Source of the DNA: Clostridiaceae bacterium
GTDB lineage: Bacteria > Bacillota > Clostridia > TANB77 > CAG-508
Direction of reading: 5' to 3'
Length of the DNA: 49,224 bases
Assembly (NCBI GenBank): GCA_021771025.1
Contig: JAETPW010000014.1
Coordinates: 1-49,224 of the forward strand
Made by a program: the position numbers and the translations under genes. The notes under the pieces were generated by a model, which was not told the DNA's origin, did not search any database, and saw nothing but the letters and a program-made list of their open reading frames with translations. Positions 1 to 10,650 of this stretch are shown here, piece by piece. Every line of letters starts with the position of its first letter. Positions within the stretch are counted from its first letter, which is position 1.

Positions 1-154
1 CTATTTTTTATTATCTATTTTTTATTATCTATTTTTTATTATCTATTTTTTATTATCTATTTTTTATTATCTATTTTTTATTATCTATTTTTTATTATCT
101 ATTTTTTATTATCTATCTTTTATTATCTATCTTTTATTATCTATCTTTTATTAT
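1..154. repeat. 14-base tandem repeat at left end
   Basis: Eight perfect copies of CTATTTTTTATTAT (1-112) are followed by three copies with one T-to-C change (113-154). The array runs off the window edge, so its full length is unknown. Positions 155-200 are T-rich spacer with nothing recognisable. An array like this is a likely place for an assembly to break. Confidence 0.95.
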
Positions 155-200
155 CTACTTTTTCTATTTTGTATTTATTATTTTTTTATATTTTTTTCCG

Positions 201-1452
201 TTAGCTTTTTTCATTTTGTTTTTTTATAATACCTAAAAATTTGAGTTTAGAAAAAATTTTTTTAATTATTCTTGTATCTATAGAGTTTATTTCTTTTTTA
301 TTAATTAAAATATGTAAACTTTCATTATCCATAAATTTCCATTTTTTATTACTAATCATTAATTTATTTAGCTCTTTGATCCCTAATAAATTAGGTTCTA
401 AAATATAAATAATTTTACTAGCTTCTTTTTCAAAAAATAATTCTTCTGTAATAGGATAATCTATTAATATGTAATCGAAAAATTTACTTAATTTCTTTAT
501 TAATAAAATTAATTTTTCTTTATTTTGATAATAATTTTTAGATTTAAAATTAAAAGGAGAAAAAATAAAACTTAATCCAGATAATAAATAATATTTTTCG
601 TTAATTTGTGTTAATATTTTTTTAAATTTAATATTTTCATCTATTATTAAATCAGTGTTATTTTTTTTAACTAATTTTTGTAGAATTTTATTATTAATTA
701 TTATATTATTATTTTTGTTTTTTCTTAAATTATAATTAAATAAATGATTATAATTTTTTTTATTATTTCTTTTATTATTTTTACTAATATTTTTTATTAC
801 ATTATTCATAAAATAAAAATAATAACTTGCTTTATTTTTTTGTTTTTCTTTAATTAATATATTTCTAATTTGATAGGGGAATTTTTTACATTTTAATAAG
901 TAATTTAATTTTTCATTTTTTAGTTCAAAATCAACTAACAATACTTTATTATTTAGCTTATTTAATTGATTTCCTAATGCTATGGTGATTGTGCTTTTTC
1001 CACTTTTAGGTTTGCCTGTAATAAGAATGATATTACTGAAATTATTATTTTTATTTCTTATTTTTTCAATGAAATCTTTTTTATTTAATTTTATTGTTTG
1101 CTTTTTTTCCTTTGATGGATTTTGTTTATTTAATAAATCTATATTTATATTTTGTTTCCTGTTAATGGTATTAATGATTTTTAATGTATCTATTTTATCT
1201 ATATAATTAATATAAATTGTATTTCCTTCATTTCTTTCTTTTTCTTTTGTTAAAATGATTAACTTTATTTTTTTATTAATTTCTATTATTTTATTGATTA
1301 AATTTTTTAATTCTATTTTTCCGTCTATGTTTTCTTTTAAAATAATATAATCTACTTTTTTATTTTTTTCTAAAATTTCTAAAATTCCCTCTTTATATTG
1401 AAATTTGTTTAGCTAGTTCTGGATTGGCTATTGCTGTGATTATTGTTTTCAT
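201..1452 (-). pseudogene. ParA/CpaE-like P-loop ATPase, frameshifted near its 5' end
   Basis: A strong ribosome binding site (AAGGAG, 9 bases before ATG at 1452) starts a frame that overlaps the end of the upstream VirB4 gene by 44 bases, reads MKTIITAIANPELAKQISI and stops at 1393-1395. The next frame is open from about 1416 to 201 without a credible start. Dropping one T in the ATTTC around 1400 joins them as NPELAKQ-IQYKEGILEILE, giving about 416 residues. Downstream is a P-loop, LITGKPKSGKST, near residue 140, then KVLLVDFELK, as in MinD/ParA/CpaE-type ATPases. The C-terminal half is very Lys/Asn-rich. In related systems such ATPases accompany secretion or pilus machinery; here the gene is translationally coupled to VirB4. 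It may be a decayed gene, an assembly error or a recoded gene. The CpaE-like call is inference. Confidence 0.65.
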
Positions 1453-3283
1453 TTTCTTTTACTCCTTCTACTATTTCTTTTTCTTTTTTTGAACATTCTA
1501 TTTTGGTTAATATATGGTCGTCTCCAACAAACATTAAACATTCTCCTCTTTTTAATGATTTTATTTCTATTTTTTCTTTTTCTGATAAATTAGCAAAATT
1601 ACTTAATATTTTTATATTTTCTTCTTCTAAAGAAAAAAATGTTTTTATACTCGAGTTATTTAAAATACTTTTTCCATATATACCTTCTTCTAAACTAAAA
1701 ATATCTGATATATCTTGAGTAATGGCAACGCTACTTCCTCCGTATTTACGAATTGTTTTAAATATTTTATAAATAAAACTAGCTACATTTTTATTGGATG
1801 TTACCCCTATTAGTCTCCATATTTCATCTAGATAAATTGCTTTTTTTTCTTTTCTATTTTCTTTAATTTTATCCCAAAAAATATCTGTGAATAAATACAT
1901 ACCATATTTTAGATTTTCTTCTCCTAGATCATATACATCTGCTACAATTAATTCATTATTTAATTCTATATTGGTATAATGATTAAAAAACTTCATTGAT
2001 CCTTTTACGAAAGGGATTAATTTTGTTTTAAATTTTATGGTTCGCTTATCTTCTTCTAAAATATTATATAGATCTTCTAATATAGGCATTTCTTTTTTGC
2101 TTTTAAATTTTTTTCTGTTTCCATTTTTTTGAAATAATGTTTTATCATCAAAAGTAATATTTTTATTTTTGTATGTTTCTATCAATTTTTCTTCTAATAA
2201 TGCCTTTTCTTCTTCATTTATTTCTCCAAAAATTAAATGGAAAAATCCAATTAATTTCCCTATTTTTGTTGCGAGATATCCATTTTCTCCTTCTTCTATA
2301 CTTTCTTTTCTAATTTCCAAAATATTAATATATGTTTTGGATGTTGGTCCTATTTTTATTTCTGTTCCTGATAATTCTTGACATAGATTATGATATTCTC
2401 TATCAGGGTCAATGATATATTGTTTTATTCCTAATAGCTTATATCTTAGAATTAATAATTTTGTATAAAATGATTTCCCTGCACCACTGGTTCCAAATAT
2501 ACACATATTTGCATTTTTATATTTTTGGGTATTATAACGATCAATAAAAACTAGAGAATTATTATTCATATTGGTTCCAATAAATATACCTTTTGAATCA
2601 AAAATAGTTGATGATATAAAGGGGTAAGTAGATAATAATCCGGATGTTAAAATATTTCTTTGTGCTACTTGTTTTAATTTTTCATGATTTTGCATAGTTG
2701 GTAAACACGATAAAAATACTTCTTCTTGTCTAAAATTTGCTCTTTTAGTTTGCATTCCTTTACTTTGGGTTATTCCTTCTATTTTATTTAAAGAATATTC
2801 TAATTCCTGTTTTGTTTCTGCAAAAATAGATAGGTATATGGATAAATAATAAAAATCTTCATTATTTACTTGAATTTCTTTTCTAATATACTTTGCATCA
2901 TTGTAAGTAAATGCTGCTATGTCAATATCTTCACGATTTTGATTGCTTTCTTTTAATTCTACTCCTACATTTCCTATTTGATAGGTTAATTCTTTTATAA
3001 TTTTATAAGGATCTTGTTTTTCATAAAAAATAGAAATATTCATATTCATGTTTGTTTCGATTAAATTTTTTAATATTATGTCTGTTTGTTCTCGAGCATA
3101 ATCTACGATAATTAACCCAGAATAATATAATCTGTCTATTTCTAAATAGTTCGGGTTTTGCATATTTATATAGGATGGAGCTATTTTATCTTGTTCAGAA
3201 AAACATCCAGCATATAGAAATTTTTCCTTTTTTTCTTTATTTTTTATTATTTTTATTATTTTTTTTAATTCTTTTTTTATCAT
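1409..3283 (-). CDS. VirB4-type ATPase, C-terminal ATPase half (second copy)
   Basis: 624 residues. Walker A is FGTSGAGKSFYTK at about residue 264, and a Walker B-like KAIYLDEIWRLI lies near 485, followed by RKYGGSSVAITQDISD, the typical post-Walker-B segment of VirB4/TraC ATPases. It is the paralogue of the 656-residue protein at 28241, and Walker A sits at the same residue number in both. VirB4 proteins are cytoplasmic, membrane-associated ATPases that power T4SS assembly or substrate transfer. The N-terminal domain is encoded separately upstream (3460-4053), the same split as in the main locus. The coding region is Asn/Lys-rich and AT-richer than the plus-strand paralogue. No inactivating change is seen. 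Confidence 0.85.
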   Translation of the reverse strand: MIKKELKKIIKIIKNKEKKEKFLYAGCFSEQDKIAPSYINMQNPNYLEIDRLYYSGLIIVDYAREQTDIILKNLIETNMNMNISIFYEKQDPYKIIKELTYQIGNVGVELKESNQNREDIDIAAFTYNDAKYIRKEIQVNNEDFYYLSIYLSIFAETKQELEYSLNKIEGITQSKGMQTKRANFRQEEVFLSCLPTMQNHEKLKQVAQRNILTSGLLSTYPFISSTIFDSKGIFIGTNMNNNSLVFIDRYNTQKYKNANMCIFGTSGAGKSFYTKLLILRYKLLGIKQYIIDPDREYHNLCQELSGTEIKIGPTSKTYINILEIRKESIEEGENGYLATKIGKLIGFFHLIFGEINEEEKALLEEKLIETYKNKNITFDDKTLFQKNGNRKKFKSKKEMPILEDLYNILEEDKRTIKFKTKLIPFVKGSMKFFNHYTNIELNNELIVADVYDLGEENLKYGMYLFTDIFWDKIKENRKEKKAIYLDEIWRLIGVTSNKNVASFIYKIFKTIRKYGGSSVAITQDISDIFSLEEGIYGKSILNNSSIKTFFSLEEENIKILSNFANLSEKEKIEIKSLKRGECLMFVGDDHILTKIECSKKEKEIVEGVKENENNNHSNSQSRTS

Positions 3284-3459
3284 TTTTCTCCTTTTTTATT
3301 TTTATTTTCTTTTTTATTTCTTTTTTTAAAATTCTTTTCCACAATTTATCCTCTTTTTTTTCTTTTATTATTTTTTTCTTTCTATATTCAATTAATTATT
3401 ATTTTATTTTTATCTATATTATTATATTATTTTCTTACTATTTTTCTTTATTTCTTAAT

Positions 3460-4053
3460 TTAATCGTTTTTTATTTCTTGTTCCTCTAAAAAACATTTTC
3501 TCGTATTTAATAAGGAATATAATAACTTGATAATTTCATTTTTTGTTATTTCTTCCACTATATTTCCACTTCTACTTAAACATTCTTTTATTTTGAAGTA
3601 TTTTTCTTTTAATTCATTTTCTATAATTTCAAATTGTATTATTTTATTTTTTATTTCTTTTTGGGAATAATTAAAAATGAAATAAAATTCTTTTGTTGAA
3701 CATTTTTTGGATTTTTGTAATTCTTGGATATAATTAATATAATCGTCTGCTATTTTTTTTATCTTTTCTATTTTAAAATAATTTTGATTTTTTTTCATTT
3801 CGGAAAAATGTAGATTTAAATCTTCTTTATTACTTTGAATTAAAATTTGAACATCGAACTGACACGTTTTTAAAAAAACTTTATATGAATTTAATATCGA
3901 TTTTTTTTCTAAGTCTGATTTTAAATTATAATTAATGGGAGTAACTTTTACTATTTTTATGTATTTTTTATCTTTTGTTTTGATGATTCCATTTTCATAA
4001 ATCTTTTCAAAGGGAAGCCATCTTTGTATGCTACTTTGTTTATTTTTATTCAT
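3460..4053 (-). CDS. VirB4 N-terminal-domain protein (second copy)
   Basis: 197 residues. The opening segment (RWLPFEKIYENGIIKTKDKKYIKIVKV, then PINYNLKSDLEKKSILNSY) matches the layout of residues ~68-110 of the 404-residue protein at 27082 (FDFMEFDSIEDNMIVQKNGK, then VNYDLMSQMEKTAVEEGF), including a later QILIQS/QIYIQT strand. This is the N-terminal domain of VirB4/TraC-type proteins. Unlike the plus-strand paralogue it has no N-terminal transmembrane helix and lacks the charged C-terminal extension. It probably pairs with the ATPase half encoded 176 bases downstream across a T-rich spacer. The start follows AGGAAAAG on the minus strand. Moderately sure; the match is from motif layout, not an alignment score. 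Confidence 0.7.
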   Translation of the reverse strand: MNKNKQSSIQRWLPFEKIYENGIIKTKDKKYIKIVKVTPINYNLKSDLEKKSILNSYKVFLKTCQFDVQILIQSNKEDLNLHFSEMKKNQNYFKIEKIKKIADDYINYIQELQKSKKCSTKEFYFIFNYSQKEIKNKIIQFEIIENELKEKYFKIKECLSRSGNIVEEITKNEIIKLLYSLLNTRKCFLEEQEIKND

Positions 4054-4241
4054 TTTAAATTCTTTTCCTTTCTCGCTTTGCTATATAAAGTACACATAGT
4101 AATGAAAAATATTTTTCTTTCAAACTATCTTTTTATTAACTTTATTTTTTTGAAGTCAACATTGCCTACTTTTCTTTTTGTTACCAATTTTTTCGGATTG
4201 GATTATTATTTAGTATAATTATTTTCCCCTATCTATTTTGT

Positions 4242-4270
4242 ATTTTATCTGCAAAATATTCTTTTGTCAA
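4242..4270 (-). promoter_or_regulatory. sigma-A-type promoter for the minus-strand VirB4/ParA operon
   Basis: On the minus strand, TTGACA (4265-4270) and TAAAAT (4242-4247) are separated by exactly 17 bases. The leader to the gene at 4053 would be about 180 bases. Just upstream lie two TCGACA direct repeats about 10 bases apart (about 4279 and 4289), which could be an operator. Confidence 0.65.
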
Positions 4271-4299
4271 GAAAAAGTCATCGACAGAACTCGACAATT

Positions 4300-4772
4300 G
4301 TAATTGTTACTATTTTTTTTAATTTATTTTCCATTTTTTTCTTGTTATTTTTAGAATATTTTTTTTCATTTTGAACATAATATTACTATAAGGTTGATGA
4401 TAGTTGAGCCAAGAGTAATAAGGGATTTTTATTAGTTTTTTATTATTCGGACAAAGATATTCTATTGTGTACGTTGTATATGATATTGTGTCGGCGATAA
4501 GATTATATTATTTGTTTGTAGGCTATATTATATTTTAATATATTTTTTATATGGTCAAATAATAGGTAATATGGTCGAGCTAAGATTATACTTATATCAT
4601 CAAGTGGTTGTTATTAGTCCCTAGTTGGATGAATATGGTTATTTGTGGTGTATTTATAGTCGAACAACTAATTAATATATGTGGTATCTGGCTTATTTAT
4701 ATAGCAATATATATTAGGTTTCGTTATTAGATATATTAGTTTGAGTGAAGATTATCATTGGCTTTTTCGATT
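4300..4772. other. gene-free island of atypical composition
   Basis: No open frame of useful length exists on either strand. Unlike the T-tract spacers around it, the segment is rich in G on the plus strand and contains loose repeats, for example GTTGAGCCAAGAGTAATA near 4403 and GTCGAGCTAAGATTATA near 4572. It ends at a strong hairpin (4773-4800). It could be a decayed gene or a structured RNA; I cannot identify it. Confidence 0.4.
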
Positions 4773-4800
4773 AATAGCTGATACATAATTATCAGCTATT
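4773..4800. terminator. 11-bp inverted repeat followed by a T-rich stretch
   Basis: AATAGCTGATA and TATCAGCTATT form a perfect 11-bp stem with a 6-base loop, followed on the plus strand by AAATTTTTATTTTATTT. It looks like an intrinsic terminator for any plus-strand transcript of the 4300-4770 island. Positions 4801-5016 are T-rich low-complexity spacer. Confidence 0.6.
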
Positions 4801-5016
4801 AAATTTTTATTTTATTTATTCTTTTTTATTTTTATTCTTTTTATTTTTGTTTTTTATCACTTTTTTCCACAATTTATTAACTCTTTTAATCTTTTTTTTT
4901 CTCATTTTTTCTATTTTTTTCAATTTTATTCTTATTTTCCTTTTATTTTAAATTTTTTGATTAGTGATTAATTATATTAATTTATTATTTAAATGTCTTA
5001 TTTTGTATTTTCGCTT

Positions 5017-5050
5017 AAAAAAAATCATTAAATAATTTTAATGATTTTTT
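5017..5050 (-). terminator. intrinsic terminator after gyrB
   Basis: A run of A residues plus AATCATTAAA pairs with TTTTAATGATT plus a run of T residues across a short loop. It sits just beyond the gyrB stop at 5058 and could work in both directions. Confidence 0.75.
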
Positions 5051-5057
5051 TGATTAA

Positions 5058-6998
<1,941 letters not shown>

Positions 6999-7039
6999 TT
7001 ATTTTTTTATTTATATAAAATCTTCTTAAGATTTATAAT

Positions 7040-8113
7040 CTAATGGTTAGCTTTTATTTGACCATCTTTCACATTATATTCCAAATAATCTAAATTTTCA
7101 AGTTTTAATTTATCGGTACAAGTAATGACTACTTGAATGTTTTGAATATGCTCTAATAAATTTTTTCTTCTTTTGCTATCTAATTCTGACATAAAATCGT
7201 CTAATAATAATATTGGATATTCTTGGATTTCGTCAAAAATAACTTGCAATTCAGCTAACTTTAGGGATAAAATGGCAGTTCTATGTTGCCCTTGTGATCC
7301 ATAGACAGATAATTCTTTCTTATCTATATATATCACAAAATCATCTCGATGTATACCCTTTGTGGTAAAACCTTTTATGATGTCTAATTTTCTTCTTTGT
7401 TTTACTATTTCTCTAAAATGTTTTTCATCAATACATTCTGTAATATATTCTATATTAATTTCTTCTTTTCCTTCTGTTATTTCTGAATGTATTTTAGCTA
7501 TTTTATTTTTTATTTTTTCCATAAATTCATATCTATATTGACTTATTTTTACTCCATATTCAATTAGTTTTTCATCCCAAATTTCTAATAAATTTTCGTC
7601 TCTTTTTTCTTCTTTAATTTGTTTCAAATAATTATTTCTTTGGTCCATTGTTTTTGCATATAAATTTAATAAGTGCATATAATTTGGTCTTAATTGACTA
7701 ATCATAATATCTAAAAATTTCCTTCTGCTTTGTGGAGAACCTTTTAAAATTTCAATGTCATCTGGAGTGAAAATAACAACATTTATATTTCCTAATAATT
7801 CACTTAACTTTTTTATTTTAATTCCATTAGTAAAAATACTTTTCTTATTTCCAATTTCTATTTTTATTTTTCCTTCTCTATCTTTTTTTTCATATTGAAT
7901 TTCAACAAAAGCTTTTTCTGTATTTAATTTTATCATTTCATTATCTTTTTTTGCTCGAAAAGACTTTCCCATACTTCCTAAAAATATTGCTTCTATAATA
8001 TTAGTTTTTCCTTGTGCATTTTCTCCAAAAAAAATATTAATATTAGGAATTAATTTTATTTCTTGTTCATTATAATTTCTAAAATCTTTTACTATTAATT
8101 TTTTTATCCACAT
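7040..8113 (-). CDS. recF: DNA replication/repair protein RecF
   Basis: 357 residues from the ATG at 8113 (MWIKKLIVKDFRNYN). I prefer this start because GGAG lies 7 bases upstream; an in-frame ATG at 8143 would add a lysine-rich stretch without a ribosome binding site. RecF is an SMC-like ATPase that loads RecA at gaps with RecO and RecR. Visible: Walker A FGENAQGKTN near residue 30, ABC signature region YGSQGQHRTAILSLKLAE near 270, Walker B ILLLDDFMSELD near 300. It lies between gyrB and dnaN. The small S4-domain gene (yaaA) usual between dnaN and recF in Firmicutes is not seen; a 1 kb T-rich spacer takes its place. Confidence 0.96.
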   Translation of the reverse strand: MWIKKLIVKDFRNYNEQEIKLIPNINIFFGENAQGKTNIIEAIFLGSMGKSFRAKKDNEMIKLNTEKAFVEIQYEKKDREGKIKIEIGNKKSIFTNGIKIKKLSELLGNINVVIFTPDDIEILKGSPQSRRKFLDIMISQLRPNYMHLLNLYAKTMDQRNNYLKQIKEEKRDENLLEIWDEKLIEYGVKISQYRYEFMEKIKNKIAKIHSEITEGKEEINIEYITECIDEKHFREIVKQRRKLDIIKGFTTKGIHRDDFVIYIDKKELSVYGSQGQHRTAILSLKLAELQVIFDEIQEYPILLLDDFMSELDSKRRKNLLEHIQNIQVVITCTDKLKLENLDYLEYNVKDGQIKANH

Positions 8114-9180
8114 TTTTTTCTCCATTTTTTTATTTATTTTCATTTTTTATTATTTTTTCCACATTTTATAAACTCATGTATTCTCTTTTTTTCTATTTTT
8201 TTTAATTTTTTTCTATTTTTTTCATTATTTTGCATATATTTTTTATTTTTCTTTTTTTTATATAAGTATATTCTTAATTTTTTAAATTGTTTTATTTTTG
8301 ATTCTCGTGCTTTCTTTCTTTTACTATTTCTTTCTAATTTATTCTAATTTTTACTATTTTTTTCTAATTTATCCTATTTTTTTTATATTTATTAATTTTA
8401 TTTTTTTAAGCTCTATTTTTTTAGCATTCTTATCCTCATTTTTTTATTATTTTTATTTTATTATTTTATTTTTGCTACTATTATTAGTTTATATAATTTT
8501 GATTATTCATTATCCACAATTTATAAACTCTTATATTCTATTTTTTTTTATTTTTTTCTAATTTTTTTAATTTTTTTCGCTTTTTTTGATTATTTTCAAT
8601 TTATTTTTATTTTTTACTTTTATCATAAAGATATATTAAAAAATAGTTAAAAGCCGTTATTTTTTATTCTCGTGTTTTCTATTTTTTTCTAATTTACTCT
8701 AATTTTTCCTATTTTTTTCTATTTTAATCTTTTTTTTACTTTTTTATTTTTATTTTATTTTATTATTCTATTCATTCATTTTAATTTAGTTTTTATTTTC
8801 TTTTTTATTTATACGTTTATTGCTATTTTTTAATTTCTACTTTTTTTGTTATTCTATAATTTTTTTAAATCTTTTATAAGCTCTTTTTTTCTTTATTTTT
8901 CTATTTTTTTTTATTTTTTTTATGAGAATTTATTTTTATTTATATTTCTTATTAATAAAAATAATAAAAAACTTGCTTATCTTTTTTTTTCTTTTTTTAT
9001 CTATTTTTTTTGATTTTTTTCTATTTTTTTTATTATCTTATTTCTTATTTTTTAAAAATCTTCATTATCTTTATTTTTTAATTTTTTACTATTTTTTTCT
9101 TTATCAATAAAGATTTTTCTCAATCTATTTTTTCTTTTTCCACATGTTAAGATCAATTTGTGGAAAACTTTTTGGTAAGT
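8114..9180. other. 1 kb T-rich low-complexity spacer between recF and dnaN
   Basis: The plus strand is nearly all T and A with long T runs, so the coding (minus) strand is A-rich. Long open frames here are all Phe/Leu/Ile/Tyr and are composition artefacts. A module of CCACA, then TTTATAAACTC, then a T-tract recurs near 8159 and 8514, with a related form near 4866. A second element around TTCTCGTG(C/T)TTTC recurs near 8300 and 8666. A perfect DnaA box TTATCCACA lies at 8510-8518. Confidence 0.7.
8510..8518 (+). promoter_or_regulatory. isolated consensus DnaA box
   Basis: TTATCCACA, a perfect match to the DnaA box consensus, lies in the T-rich spacer about 1.8 kb from the unwinding site. Near-matches (TTTTCCACA) occur in sister repeats near 8154 and 4863. 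Confidence 0.5.
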
Positions 9181-9219
9181 AAGAATAAAAAGTAAGAAAA
9201 ATTCTTACTTTTTATTCTT
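9181..9219 (-). terminator. terminator overlapping the dnaN stop codon
   Basis: A perfect inverted repeat of about 18 bp (AAGAATAAAAAGTAAGAA against its complement) with a 3-base loop includes the last codons of dnaN. Its A/T composition gives a T-rich 3' arm in the minus direction. It separates dnaN from the spacer before recF, so recF probably has its own promoter. Confidence 0.65.
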
Positions 9220-10330
9220 CTTTTAATCTGATTGGTAAAATCATATATACATAATCATTGTTTTCCACTGATTTTACTAAGCAAGGAGAAATACTTGTTC
9301 CAAACTCAACATAGACTTCTTCATCTTCTATTGCTTTCAAACTGTCTAAGAAATATTTTGGATTAAATCCTGCTTCTAAATTTTTTCCTTCAGTGGAAAC
9401 AAATAATTCTTCTTTTGCATCTCCTGTTTGATTTGTACAAGAAATGGTTACTTTACCAATATCTACTTGTAATTTTACTGGGTATTTCTTTTCTTTTTCT
9501 ACACTTGATGAGGAGATTAAGCTAATTCTTTCAAAACAATCTTGTAAACTATTTTTACTTACTCTAATTCTTGTTTCCCAGTTACTTGGTATAACATTTT
9601 TATAATTTAAAAATTCTCCATCAAGTATTCTGGTTACAATTTTACAATTGTCCATTTCGAATAATGCTTGATTTTTAGCAATTCCTATTTTGATAGGATC
9701 AAATGAATCTGCTAATATTTTATTCACTTCATTTAATGTTTTTCCTGGAATAACAGCGGTAATATCGTTTGTCTTCTGGTTCAAATAAATACTTCTTAAG
9801 GCTAATCTGAATCCATCTACCGCAACTATACTTAATTGGTTATCTTGTGTTTCTAGCAAACATCCGGTAAAAATTGGTCTACTCTCTTCTGTGCTAACAG
9901 CGAATATTGTTTTTCTAATCATATTTTTTAGTGCATTTTGTTCTAATTCGATCGAATTTTCTATTTCTATTTTTGGTAATTCCGGAAATTCTTCTGGATT
10001 CATGGTAGCTAGTTTATAATGGGATCCTTCACATTCAATTTCTAATAAATTTTGTTCATTTAGTCTTATTTTTATTTCTGTATCTGGTAATTTTCTGATA
10101 ATTTCACTAAACATGATAGCATTGACTACTGTACTTCCTTGTTCTTTTACTTCACATTCCATAATGTATTCAATCCCAATCTCTAAATCGTATGTTGTTA
10201 ATTTTATTTCGTTATCATTTGTTTGGATCAATATTCCTTCTAGAATAGGCATTGTTGTTTTTGATGCAACACCTTTAACTACGGAATTAATGGCTTTTAG
10301 GATTTTATCCTTGTAACAAATAAATTTCAT
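9212..10330 (-). CDS. dnaN: DNA polymerase III subunit beta (sliding clamp)
   Basis: 372 residues, the usual length. The protein dimerises into the ring that tethers DNA polymerase III to DNA. It begins MKFICYKDKILKAINSVVKG and has the clamp features LATMNPEEFPELP, RPIFTGCLLE, VAVDGFRLALR, and the conserved C-terminal YVYMILPIRL that forms part of the partner-binding pocket. The ATG is preceded by AAGGAGG. It is transcribed away from oriC, downstream of dnaA, with the 320-base oriC segment between them. Confidence 0.97.
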   Translation of the reverse strand: MKFICYKDKILKAINSVVKGVASKTTMPILEGILIQTNDNEIKLTTYDLEIGIEYIMECEVKEQGSTVVNAIMFSEIIRKLPDTEIKIRLNEQNLLEIECEGSHYKLATMNPEEFPELPKIEIENSIELEQNALKNMIRKTIFAVSTEESRPIFTGCLLETQDNQLSIVAVDGFRLALRSIYLNQKTNDITAVIPGKTLNEVNKILADSFDPIKIGIAKNQALFEMDNCKIVTRILDGEFLNYKNVIPSNWETRIRVSKNSLQDCFERISLISSSSVEKEKKYPVKLQVDIGKVTISCTNQTGDAKEELFVSTEGKNLEAGFNPKYFLDSLKAIEDEEVYVEFGTSISPCLVKSVENNDYVYMILPIRLKEE

Positions 10331-10650
10331 CTTGGCTCCTCCTTATTAATATAATAAATATTTTAGTAGTAGTAGTATTAGGTCCTGTGGAAACTGTGGA
10401 AAACTATGTTGAAAGTTACAATCCCTAATAAAAAGGGTGTGTATAAATTTGTGGAAAATTGTCAATATAATCCACAGTGAAATATTACATTTGTGTAAAA
10501 GTGACTTATACACAGTTTATTAACATGATTTCAACAGTGGGGTGTGGATATCAAATGCTTTAGTTCCGTAAGTAAAGAGACAATTAATTTTGACAAACAG
10601 TCATTTTGACAAACACAATTTTCGAAAATGAGAGATAACCTAGGTTACTC
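10331..10650. other. oriC: dnaA-dnaN intergenic region with DnaA boxes and unwinding element
   Basis: Perfect DnaA boxes are TGTGTATAA (10438-10446) and TTATACACA (10506-10514). One-mismatch sites are TGTGGAAAC (10386-10394), TGTGGAAAA (10395-10403), TTGTGGAAAA near 10449, TAATCCACA near 10469 and TGTGGATAT (10543-10551). Towards dnaN these are followed by GGTCC and then TAG repeats and an AT-rich stretch, listed separately. This matches the origin layout of Bacillus subtilis, where replication starts between dnaA and dnaN. Confidence 0.9.
10340..10385 (-). promoter_or_regulatory. origin unwinding element with DnaA-trios
   Basis: The plus strand reads an AT-only stretch (about 10344-10363), then TAGTAGTAGTAGTATTAG (10364-10381), then a short GC cluster GGTCC, then a near-consensus DnaA box. 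Read 3' to 5', the TAG triplets are GAT repeats, the form of DnaA-trios described for the B. subtilis basal unwinding system. Order and orientation agree with that system, so strand opening is expected here, just upstream of dnaN. Confidence 0.75.

Noticed and set aside
1..154. CRISPR array at the left end
   Set aside because: The 14-base units are contiguous with no spacers, so it is a simple tandem repeat; no cas genes are present.
982..1206. Plus-strand open frame opposite the ParA-like gene
   Set aside because: Antisense of the P-loop coding region; the minus strand carries the recognisable motif.
8298..9110. Open frames encoding Phe/Leu/Ile/Tyr-rich proteins in the recF-dnaN spacer
   Set aside because: They are read from T-tracts, have no ribosome binding site and no domain pattern; stop-free by composition.
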